Source: Ctena decussata (lineage: Eukaryota > Mollusca > Bivalvia > Lucinida > Lucinidae). From it: a stretch of 64,000 bases of DNA. The stretch covers positions 24,250,602 through 24,314,601 of the forward strand of contig OZ022501.1 in assembly GCA_963989385.1 (NCBI GenBank), read 5' to 3'. The notes under the pieces are model-generated. The model had not been told where the DNA came from. It saw nothing but the letters and a program-made list of their open reading frames with translations, and did no database searches. The position numbers and the translations under genes are program-made. Shown one piece after another: positions 46,648 through 58,600 of the stretch. Positions within the stretch are counted from its first letter, which is position 1. Each line of letters begins with the position of its first letter.

Positions 46648-49600
46648 GACAGACAGACAGGGGCAAATCTTAATGCCCCCTGACTATCGTCACGGGGGCA
46701 TAATAAACATACTACACAGAAATTAGTCTTACCAACGACTCCAGAGCTTCCGCCAGATTGGATATTGGATCTGAAAAACAGTAAAGAGATCAGCTGCAAT
46801 ATCTAAGGTTGAGTCGGGTAACTTCGGATAGCGGGTAATTTCGGAACACCATTGTAAACAGTGAAAATCCAGCCGTCTCATCAGGATCTTCACTGTTTGC
46901 CCAGCTACTTTTGTTTTAATTCCAAACAACAGACATATAAAAGAAATAATTTACTGTCCGAATTTACCTTCTGTCCGAATTTACTTGACTTGACCCTACT
47001 GTAAAAATTCTGTAAACATGGGCCTGATTCAGTGCTAACCAGATCAGGCTGCTTCTAAAGGAACAGCTTGATCTGGTTCCCCACTAGTTGCCATTCCATC
47101 TGCATCCATCAGACGCTTTACTGCACAGTAAATACTACACGGTTCCATTCCAACCCTTACAGCGCCAAAAATTAAAATTGTTGAATTTGCAAACAGTGTA
47201 GATCCAGATGAGGTGGCTCATAATGAGTCACCTCACCTGAATCTACACTGTTTGCCCTCAAGTGTTCGAATTCTCAATATGATATTGCTTGGACGAAACA
47301 TTTTTTGAAATTCTGCAGACGTAAATTTTGTCGTCTGCTGTCAAATTGACGCATGAAGGGTTAAAACAATTTCAATAATTATAGGTGCCCCAAGCTTCTG
47401 TATTTTTACGGAATCACCTAAAGGACAGAATAGGCTGATATCAGCCTGCGCCAGTTTATTCTATCTGACATAATAGCCCACTGGGCACACAACTTAGATT
47501 CAACATTGAATCAATGTTGATTCAGCGGCATGACGTTTGAGTCAATGTTGGTTCAATGTTTGATCTACGTTGTGGAATATTCTTAACAGAAAACTAATTG
47601 TAGTTATGACAACAGATGCGTTGTAAAGCTACAAGCAAGTAAATGGACAAATATTTGGTTTAAACAAAATTTGAGCCTCGACACGAGAAAACCAACAATG
47701 TGGTTGTGCGCCCAGCGCAGACTCAGATCAGCCTGGGTGTCAGCCCAGTCTGACCAGAATCCTCGCTTTGCGCTTAAAGGGTAGCTAAGGAATTAAGCTA
47801 CCTTCATGCGGACAGCGAAGACTCTGATCAGACTGGGCGGATGCCCAGGCTGATCTGAGTCTGCGCTGGGCGCACAACCACATTGTTGGTTTTCTCGTGT
47901 CGCGGCTCATTTCATTCAATATACTGTACGTGTATCATGACTATGCCGCCTTTCCTTTGATCTTTGGTGTTCAATGAACATGCAAGCATACAGTATGAAA
48001 CGGATATAGAAGCAAGTCATTGACTTATTTAGAATCTGTCTCCCAAAAACTAATATTTCATGAATTCCGTTCTTTTTTTATTATTATTATGATTTACATA
48101 ATATACGCAAAATTTTGTCAAAATAGGAATAGCTGATCTAAATGTCAGTTCTGTACACGAAACTATTTATAAAATAGCCTCAAAATAATTTAATAAGGTC
48201 TCACTTTGTTCTAAAAAAAAAATAAAAAAAAAACAAAAAAAAACATTGTTTATTACAGCGAATTCAGTTTTACAGAGAAATCTTAGGCCCCAGTCTCATT
48301 GTCACGTTTTGAGGGCTAGGTAATACTACGTTTCTCGCCCTACATTAGGCAAAAATGTGTCCCGTTTTGTAGGTATTTAGATGTTACTTCGCATTTAGTA
48401 AGTTTCCAATACGTTAAACTACGATCCCAGTTATGAAACGGCTTTATCATATGACGTCGCATCTGATAGTGTAATAAGCTATGCATTAAAAGCGATAATC
48501 CACTATTGGATTAAATATGCAAATAATGTCGCAACGTTATACGTTGACGTCCATTAAAACGCCGCGTTTTCTAATGGCGAAATCGTGACGCTTTAGTTCA
48601 AATTTTGCTAATAAAATGCGATCTTAGTGTCATGTGATAAATAGAATCTTGCATTCGTGCTCCTGTATTATTGAATTTATTAAACTCGTTGGGGAAAACC
48701 GATAAGATGCGAGGCAAAGCCTCGCATCTTATCTTTTTCCCCAACTCGTTTAATGAATTCAATAATACATGAGCACTCATGTAATATCCTCTGTTTCTGC
48801 CACGCTTTCGAGAACAGTTTACTTACCTAAGTACTTCTATTCCGTACGTTTTACTAGGGACTAATAGGTAGTGTCCGGTAAAACTACCTGGTCAAAGTGA
48901 CGTTTGAGTAGGTATCGCAAAACATACCAAACCGTAATAACAAGAGGACCATGAGGCCCCGAATCGCTCACCTGAGTATGGTGGCCATGTAGGTCATGTG
49001 ACCTAGACCGCTTGAATAAATTTTCGTTCCCTCAGCCCCTGGAGGCTGTGTATAAAATTTGGTTATAATTAGCCCAGTGACTTTTGAGGAGATGTCTGAA
49101 ATTGTCAAAATATGAGAGACATGGGTCAGAGGTCAAAGAATGATCTTGACGTCTTGTACCCGCAAATCTTCCATGTACTAATTAAGACGACTGTAATACA
49201 TATACAATTTTTAAGGCAAAAATCTTCTTAACTTGCCTTGAAAGTTCATGTTATAACATTTTCTCATACTTGACATTGCCTTAAAAAGATCAAGGTCAGC
49301 CCAAGGTCATCATTTGAACAATCTTGATAGTACTCAAGTACCTGATGCTATATACCAAGTTTCAAGGCCATCGATCATTTGGTTATGGAGAAGATTTGGA
49401 AAGGTTTTTGCCATATATAGGCATTGTTGCCATGTTGGTCATGTGGTCCAGACCGTTTGAACAAATTTTCGTTCCCTCAGAGGCTCTGTCTGTAGAGGCT
49501 CTATATGAAATTTGGTTACAATAGGCCCAGGAGATGTGAGAAACTGTCAAAATATGAGAGACCACGGTCAAAGGACAAAGCATGACCTTGACCTCTTGTA

Positions 49601-52600
49601 TGCAAACATTTTTATGTACTCATTAAGATGACTGTATGTATCAATTTTCAGGTCAAAATCTTCAACAGTTTGCAAGAAATCTTATGTTTTAGCATTTTCC
49701 CATATAAAAGGTTCCGTAAAAATGGTCAAGGTCATACCCAGGTCATAATTCGAACAATGTTGATAGTACTCATGTACCAGATTCTACATACCAAGTTTCA
49801 AGGCCATCGGCCCATTGGTTTTGGAGGAGAAGATTATTTTAGGTTTTTGCCATATATGGGCATGGTGGCCATGTTGGTCATGTGACTACGACCGTTTGAA
49901 CAACTTTTCATTCCCTTGCCCCCTAGAGGCTCTACATGAAATTTGGTTACAGTTGGCCCAGAGGCTTTTGAGGAGATGTGAGAAATTTTCAAAATATGAG
50001 AGACCACGGTCAAAGGTCAAAGAATGTCCTTGACCTCTTGTACGCAAAAATTTTCATGTACTCATTAAGATGACTGTAAATATCAATTTTAGGTCAAAAT
50101 CTTCAACGGTTTGCAAGAAATCTTAGCATTTTTCCATATAAAAGCTACAGAAAGCAAATTATACCTTACCGTAAAAAAGGTCAAGGTCACACCAAACCCA
50201 TAATTTGAACAGTCTTGATAGTACTCGTGTACCCAATTCTACATACCAAGTTTCAAGGACATCGGCCAATTGGTTCTAGAGAAGATTTTTTTAGGTTTTT
50301 ACTATTTATTGGCATGGCGGCCATGTTGGTCATGTGACTAGGACCGTTTGAACAACTTCTCGTTCACCCGCCCCTAGAGGCTCTACATAAATTTTGGTTA
50401 CAATTGGCCCAGAGGCTTTTGAGAAGATGTCTGAAATTGTCAATATATGAGAGACCACGGTCAAAGGTCAAAGAACGTCCTTGACCTCTTGTTGCATACA
50501 TTTTCATATACTCATTAAGCTGACTGTATATATCAAATTTCAGATCAAAATCATCAACAGTTTGCAAAAAAACTTATGTTTTAGCATTTTCCCATAATGT
50601 ACAGAAAGCAAATTTGACCTTACCGTAAAAAAGGTCAAGGTCATACCAAGGTCCTAATTTGAAGAATCTTGGTAGTCCTTGCGTACCCGATGCTTCATAC
50701 CAAGTTTCAAGGCCATCGGCCTTTTGGTTCTGGAGAAGAAGGTTTTTAAAGGTTTTTACTATATATGGGTGTGGCGGCCATGTTGGTCATGTGACCTGGA
50801 CCTTTTGAACAATTTTTCATCACCGCCCCCTAGAAGATTTACATGAAATTTGGTTACAACAGGCCCAGCGGTTTCAGAGGAGAGGTTGTTTGAAAATGTT
50901 GACGGACGGACGGACGACGGAGCCTTACCATCCTATAAGCTCCACCGGAGCCGCTGGCTCAGGTGAGCTAAAAATCAGAGCAAAACGTCACAAAACGTAC
51001 TAAGACGTTGGAAAGCGTATATGATGCGTAGAGGATCTTCACGTATGGCTACGTATTCAAAACGTTTCATCTACGTTCTAGTACGTTTAGACTACGTTTC
51101 AATACGTGTTTACTATGCATACAGTAAGTTTTTCGAAAGGCTACGTTTAGGTTGAATTTTCAATTCAAACGAAGCTGGGCCACGCATGTTGCTGTATACA
51201 TCCGCAAATATAATACGTATTCACTACATTTTAATACGAATATTTCCGTTTAGGTACGTTTTAAAGACGTACAAAAATCTAGTCCTCAATAAGTGACAGT
51301 GAGACTAAGGCTTAACGGACCTCCAGGTTATTCTTTAACGTTTTTGTACGTATTAAATGCGTTTCGGCTACGTTTTAGGACATTTTGACCACGGTTTACT
51401 ACGTGTTGCTACGTTTTACAAGGTATACGGTAGGTATATCAAAATGCCTTAAATATTCTAAATCAAACGCAACTAGGCCATGTATATAGCTGCATCTATA
51501 TACCCACCTACTGTCGCCCAAAGATAATTTGTTTCCCGCGCAAATAGTCTGGCATGCCCATTGAAGGATAACAGGTAAAACAGGTAGTGAGTAGCCTCGG
51601 GCAATTATCCTTAACTTTTGCAATACTTACATGAGTATGTTTCTTAATATTCCATCATTCAATCAGTTGGTACGTGGTCGAGTGGGATAATGGCAGCAGT
51701 AACGAATTCTTTTGACAATAAAGCAGTTTAGTGCGAGTTCGAAACTCAGGCAGTGACATTTTTTTGAAAGACGTTTTCTCAAGAGTTCTTACTTTCTTCG
51801 TATTTAATATTGTTACGCTGTTATTTTTTATTCTTGTTCATTTTTTTTCTTTTTTCTTTTTATTTTGTATAATCATTTTTTCTTTCTTTGTCAGTTTTAT
51901 TTTCTATTGTTACTAACTTGAATAGATATAACGCGGTGGTATAATGACCGGTAAATATTCTATTCCGTGGGTGACACTGGTTCGATCTCAAGATTCAATC
52001 AGATTTGCCGTCATGGCATTAAGAGACATTAAAATTATTTTTCCAACTAGACAGCGTAAGCCTACTTGTATTTCGAAAGCGTCGGATTTAAATCTCAACA
52101 TCAATTGCGAAAAAATAAGATTATCCAGCAGCCACATCACGTTGAATTAACATTGAACTAACGTTGAATCAACGTTGCGTCGACGTTGAATCAACGTTGA
52201 GTCGACATTGTTTCAACGTCGTGTGCCTAGTGGGTAGATATTTAGCACCTAGAACAAAAAAAAAAAAAAAAAAACTCAAAAGCAAGAATATCAAACAAAC
52301 ACACACACAAAAAAAAAAAAAAAAAATACACGTGTGACTCGAACCAACGACCGTAGACAAACCAAGCTAGATGTTGGTAATCTGGTCCACTGAGCTACTC
52401 TGATTCGTGATTTATTTTATGGCATTTTAACAATTATAATATGGTCAGGCGTCCTAACTTACTACAGGTAAGTACCTGTCACCCCTTTCAATGGTGCGTG
52501 CCATGTTTACACCAATGTTTGTCAATAACGCATTATCGTTTGGCCACTGTATCCACTACGTTTCACAACGTATTATTTGAGCCGCGACACGACAAAACCA

Positions 52601-55600
52601 ACAATGTGGTTGTGCGCCCAGCGCAGACTCAGATCAGCCTGGGCATCCGCCCAGTCTAATCAGAGCCTGTCCGCATGAAGATAGCTTAGACCCTTAGCTA
52701 CCCTTTAAGCGCTTAGCAAAGAGTCTGATCAGACTGGACGGATGTCCAGCTTGATCTGAGTCTGCGCTGGGCGTACAACCACATTGTTAGTTTTCTCGTG
52801 TCGTGGCTCATTTCGTTTTACCACGTTTTAGACGCAGTAAAACCTACCCCGCTATACGTGACAGTGAGATGGCTTTAGGGAATGAATGTTGTTATGAAGA
52901 ATTGATTGACTGATTGATTTGTTGCTTTACGTCAACGGTAAACAGGTATGGTCATGTCGGAACGATCAGTTAACCTAACCACACTATTAGACCTCTTAAG
53001 CGGTTAACCAGTACTAAGTGCACATACGTTCGCCAGTAACTGACAACTGCCCTTTTTGAATCAGCGGAAGGAGAAGCCAGACCGGGTATCGAACCCAGGA
53101 CCTCTGACTTATGAGTCAGGTGCCCCATCGATTGTTCTACGTGGCCCGGCATTGTTATGAAGAAGCGCCAATATACGTATTTAAGCTCGTAAAGGCCCCC
53201 TCACACGTAGGCGAATCTATTTAACGAAGCCTTGCGAATACGGAAAATTTGTGATTTCTAGCAAATTCTGACCGAAACTGTTTGAAAATTTGTTGCAACG
53301 TTACGAAGGTAACTGTAGGGGAACTATTTGTTGCGAATGATTTACGAAGTGTGACGAACGGTTACTGTAATTCGCTAGAATGAGATGGGTCGCGCAAACA
53401 ATGTCCGTTCTTTCCGTTAGCGATTAGAAGCGATTAGGAGCGCAAACATACGAACTTATGCGCATATTTGCGCATGCCTCCGAATGCTTCCGAAACGGTA
53501 TTTCCCCCCTCCGGCCGTTAACGGACGCTATAAACTAACTATATTGCTGCGACTGTTGGTTGATGTTAAACTGTTTTGCAAGTCAAAAGCATGCCACCTA
53601 GGGGAAGAGGGAGATGATACTAGAGCGAGGGAGGCTAACGCTATAGAGTCAGAGCAACCTAAGGGACCTGAGGTGCAGTCTGATGAAAAGCCTGGTAATG
53701 CTGAGGAGAAAATACCCAGTATTCCTTCCGTGTTAGTTTTTAGTGTTACATTTACTTTTTATGCTCTCCAAAGGGATACGCTGATTTGTCTGTTTGTCTA
53801 TCATTCTGTCTGTCCGTCTTTCCGTTCGTCACGCACAACGGTCTCCATAACTCTTGGTTCAATAGTTTTGTTATGTCCCTTGTCATATTTCATACTGACA
53901 AGGAGCAGAATCTGTGTGACTGACCCTTGGCAAAACTATTTTCAAGCTCTTGTATTGTATGTCCTTCTGATATGTTAGTTGTAGGTTCTGTCAGAGAGTT
54001 GTTTTTCCCCCTTTCCCCCAAGAAAAATGGCTATAGGAAGGACGCCTATATTGTGGATTGTCCGGACCTCATAGAGCCACTTTTCTCCCATAGTCCTTTT
54101 TCCCCCACCGGGAAATTGGCTGCTAGTGAATTTGGTATGGCTATTGGTATTTTGCGGAACGAAACGAAATGGAAGGGTATGGAAAAGGGACATTTTACGG
54201 AATTAATAGCATAAGAAATGTATAAGTATTTCAAGGGAGGTAATAACTGTGATAAATTCCAAAAAAATCAATATGCAAATTTAGTAACCATATGTTTATA
54301 ATAATCAATAATTACTAATTTTAGGAACGAGAAGGTTATGATTCCTTCTCATCGCCGATATTTATATACGTAAACATACACATGCAAGCTACAGGAAGAT
54401 GAACGAACGGGTGTTTGGTCTAGTCATGTTTGATTTAGAGAGTTTATTACATAGAAAATCATAATCGGACGTGTGTCCCAATGGGAGTCAAGCCCACGAC
54501 TCCTGCATGAAGGGCGAACACTAGTCCAGGCACTCTGCTGCGCGCATGCACAGATGAACGTTTATGCAAACACAAAATTATACAAATTTATGCACACAAC
54601 CACGTAAACTCATATCTGTTTTTAGCTAACATGGAAAAACAAAAATGCCTACCTGTTTTCACCAAAACAAAAACAAGACAGACTGATGGACACATGCATG
54701 CGGTTCTAGCAGCCGTTATCCATCGATATTTTACGGACAGATACTCATATTTCTGTTTCAGTTACGAACCTCAATATTATAATTGGAGAAGGGGCAAATT
54801 CCACTATGTAGCGTGTTTTCCTGCAATCATGTTACCAGGGGGAAAATCCACTATAGAGGAGAAAAACGGCTATGCAAAAACACGTATAGTAGATTTTCCC
54901 CGGGGAAAATTGGCTATATAGTCATATTTCCGGGGAGAAATTCTACTATATAGCCATTTTTCCGGTGGGAAATTCTACTATGGAAAAATCATAGTCATAT
55001 TTCCGGTGGGAAAAACTACTAGGGGGGAAAAGCTACTCTCTGACAGGTTCAAGTCATCTGTAGTCCTTATTTGACATGGTTATATGTCAGTACTGATGTG
55101 CAGGTTTTAGTATTTGTAGCCCAGTGATGGCACCTATTTTGTCATTTTTTAATTCTAGTGTTCACAACTTACTATTCCATGTTTAAGGAACGGGATTTTC
55201 AGTAAATGTGTGTAATTATGTTGGTATATCCATGTACACAGTAAAATTGTTCCCAAGTGTTGCTTACAGTTAATTATATTTGTTTTGTACACCTTTATGT
55301 TAAGTGGTGGTGATATACAGCAGTCTGCCCAAAGGTCCCGTGCCCAATCTTCTGATTGGAACTTAACAGTGAACACGGGGAAAAGACTCTGACTGATGAG
55401 GACTTCTTGAAACTAACCACATCCTTTATATATGAACTACAGGCATATGTCTGCACAGAATTTTGAAGTACTCAAAACTACTCAAAAAATTTAGGAGCGC
55501 TATGACTCGCATGGATTCGTTTGTCGTATTTACCCTTCGTATTGATTCGTATGAAAGCGTATACCTTTTGTTTTCTGAACGTTAACTTATCGTTATAATT

Positions 55601-58600
55601 AGGGGATAACTGTCTTGAAAATTGTCATTTGGGGAGGTAAATCATCGGTTTTATGGTCGGAAATTTCGTTGTAAAACGCAATTTGCGATCATAAACCGGT
55701 GATATACCTGCCCAAATGACAATTTTCAATACAGTTATCCCCATTCTAATGCACTTTTCCACATTTTCACCTTTCATAATGTACTAGTTTGCACCAATCT
55801 CATGCGCTGTCAGCAGCGTAAAACCAAACGTCCACCAATAAGCGACGTTACTTGATGACGTCGGGTTTGCGACAGTATATCGCAGAATATACGGTCGCAA
55901 AATTTTGACGTCATCCAATCAGACGTCGCGTTATATACTTAAGTGCATTAGAATTTGCTTTAAGGTGGAATAGGACAAAAACCAAATTTTCAGTTTTCGT
56001 GTAAAAAGAACAATGGTCAAGAAGTTCAGCACTTTCTAAATTACGAAATGACTTTCTTTTGAGTGTAAAACAAATACCTCTTTTTCTATGACGTCATGAA
56101 AATGTGAGAGTTCGACGTGTTTTTATGCAAAATATACAGCGCTCGCTTATATATGATTTTTGCGTTTGTTTTGCTGTCCGTAAAGATATTGCAATAAATT
56201 TCATACCAAAGTGCGTGCCGTCAAGAGGCCTTTAAAGATATGTTATTACTTCTTCCAATTATTTCCACATTTTGTGTTGATTTAGGCAAATGTGACCTTT
56301 CATTAGCTATCGAATATTGCTTAATTTTACATAAACGCTTAAATAGAGAAAAAAAGTGTCCGAAAAATATATCTGAAATTTTGATATGTTTTAATAAAAT
56401 ATGTTGACATGTTATTTTTTAAATAATTTTAAGTTTTCACCGAGCAATTTTTTACACAAAGTAGATTTGTTTACCTATACCCCCCTGCTCCGACGATGTC
56501 GTTTCTGTCAACGTCAAAGGGAGATTATTCCTAAGAATGTTCTCCAGTAAACGTTTTGTTTCCAGTAAAACATTTATGATCTCTTCTAGAGAATATAACT
56601 GCACGAAAAACGAAAAAAACTGAATTAATATCTTATTCCGTCTTTCAGGGAGGAAGATTTCAATGCGTCAGGGGTTCATTTTTGCCATGATATATATTTG
56701 CGTAACGTGACGAACTCTTACGAACCGCGTAATGCGCGACGTCAGTTACTTCCGAAAACAGCAAAACTGGGAAAATGAGCCCCTGACCTGTTTGAACTCT
56801 TCTATCTAGAAAACGAATTGAGATATTTCTTCGATTTTTTCGTTTTTGATTTTCATAGATTTTTAGAATAACTCGATATTGCTTTATCTGAATTAAAAGA
56901 TATGTCGGAAACCGCTCTTAGCGCTCAATTTAGTTTGACGCTAAAAAATCGACGTTATCTCAACAGGGGGTATGGTTTGAAAAATCTACATTGAGAAATA
57001 TTTACACGGTAGAATTCTAATATTATTTCATCAATATTCCAACAAAGCAAGTCATTAAAACATATCAAAAATTGAGATATATTTTTCGGAGACGTTTTTT
57101 CTCTATTTCAACTTTACGCGAAAAAGGCGAACTTTCAACCGCTTATGAAAATTGATGTTTGCGTCAATTTACTCGTAATGCGTAGAGATTGTGCAGAAAG
57201 TATAACACAGCTTTATGGAACTCTTGATAGCACGCACTTTGGTATGGGATTTATTTCAATACTTCAACGTACTGCAGAGCAATGTCGATTCATGCGGATA
57301 TCTGAAAGCTATAAATTTTCCGTAAAAAAACGTCAAACTATCACATTTTCACGACGTCATTGAAATCAGGAATTGTTTATTTCACTTTCAAAAGAAAGTC
57401 ATTTAGTAAGTGACAAATGGCTGAAGTTTTTGATGATACATTGTTTGACTAGAACACTGAAAATTTTGGTTTTGTCCTATTCCACCTTAATGCGTCGGAT
57501 TCAATTCGCTACAATACGCAAATATTCGCTACAGTTCGCTACAGTTCGCAAAGGTTCGTCTTGGGGTCGTCCTCTTTCGCTTGATATGCAAATCAGCTGA
57601 TCAAGATATGCAAATCAGCTGAGAGCTGCGATCTCTAACGCCAGTTGACGAACGCTATGCGAAGACTTTCCGATTGGTCAACGTATTGAAACGAATTCTA
57701 ACGAATGATAGACGAAACTTTTATTCGCCACAAAATTATCAACATGTTGAAAACTTTCCGACGAACAAAACTAATTGCAACGGACGCAAAAGCTCACAAA
57801 CGCATCCATACGAACACCACCAACGATCTACAACGTACATATACTAATGAGAACGAATTTCGCTGAAGTCCTATTCGCCAGTATACGCAAGTCAACGTCG
57901 GGGGACTCTCGTCTATGTGTGAGGAGGCCTTTAGGTGAAGACGCATGATATGACTGGCAGTAGGGCCTACTTACCCAGTAATAAAGGCAGCATGGTCGTG
58001 CACTGGAAGATTTGGAGTACTTGTTCTCCAGGTCCGCATGTATCTAAGCCCAGCAGAGCCATCAGTTGGGTCCTGAGAGTAATCTAACCATGGCGACGTT
58101 GCCTCTCTCTGAAATTCAACATGACAGATAGTGTCAAGTCAGGTAAATTCGGACAGCAGGTAAATACGGACAATGACATTGTTTCCTTTATATGTCAGTT
58201 TTTTTTTAAATTAAAACAAAGTAACTGGGCAAACAGTGAAAATCCCGATGAGACGGCAATGGTATGTCCGAATTTACCCGCTGTCAGAAGTTACCCGACT
58301 CGATCCTAGTGAGAGAACGGAGCATCGTGACATTTAATGCAATGGATAATCTCCCTTTAATTTAGATGAAGGTAAAATAATGAGCCGCGACACGGCAAAA
58401 ACCAACAAAGTGGCATATGCGCCCAGCGAGCAATCAGATCAGCCTGGGCATCTGCCCAATCTGATCAGAGTCTTCGCTGTCGATATGCAGGCAGCCTACC
58501 ATCTTAGCTACCCTTTAAGCGCACAGTAAAGACTGACCAGACTGAGTGGATGACCAGGCTGATCTGAGTCTTCGGTGGGGGAACATACCATTTTGTTTTC

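Larger units (their letters stand above)
48285..51318. mobile_element. Element with GTCTCAYTGTCAC ends and ACGTTT-rich interior
   Basis: Left end TTAGGCCCCAGTCTCATTGT then CACGTTTTGAG; right end AAGTGACAGTGAGACTAAGG inverted. TACGTTT-like words crowd 48310-48430, 48840-48900 and 50990-51430. Pearl-like element F and a hairpin lie inside. A further right-type end, CGTGACAGTGAGATGGCTTT, lies near 52857-52876, so boundaries are uncertain. Confidence 0.5.
53190..57933. mobile_element. 4.7-kb nest bounded by TAAAGGCCYCCTCACAC ends
   Basis: Left TAAAGGCCCCCTCACACG and right (complement) TAAAGGCCTCCTCACACA agree over about 24 of 28 bases. Sub-terminal sequence on both sides (53210-53480 and 57500-57920) is crowded with CGAA/TTCG words. 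At least three foldbacks are nested inside. The right end is 41 bp from exon 2's donor. The open frame at 53484-53978 is not recognised. Confidence 0.6.

Noticed and set aside
53484..53978. 164-residue open frame as a gene
   Set aside because: It lies in a nested transposon, has no recognised domain, and its C-terminal half reads through CTGTCTGTCCGTC-type repeat sequence.
57145..57600. 72- and 75-residue open frames
   Set aside because: Both lie in the right arm of the 1.53-kb inverted repeat or just after it; no homology or splice signals.
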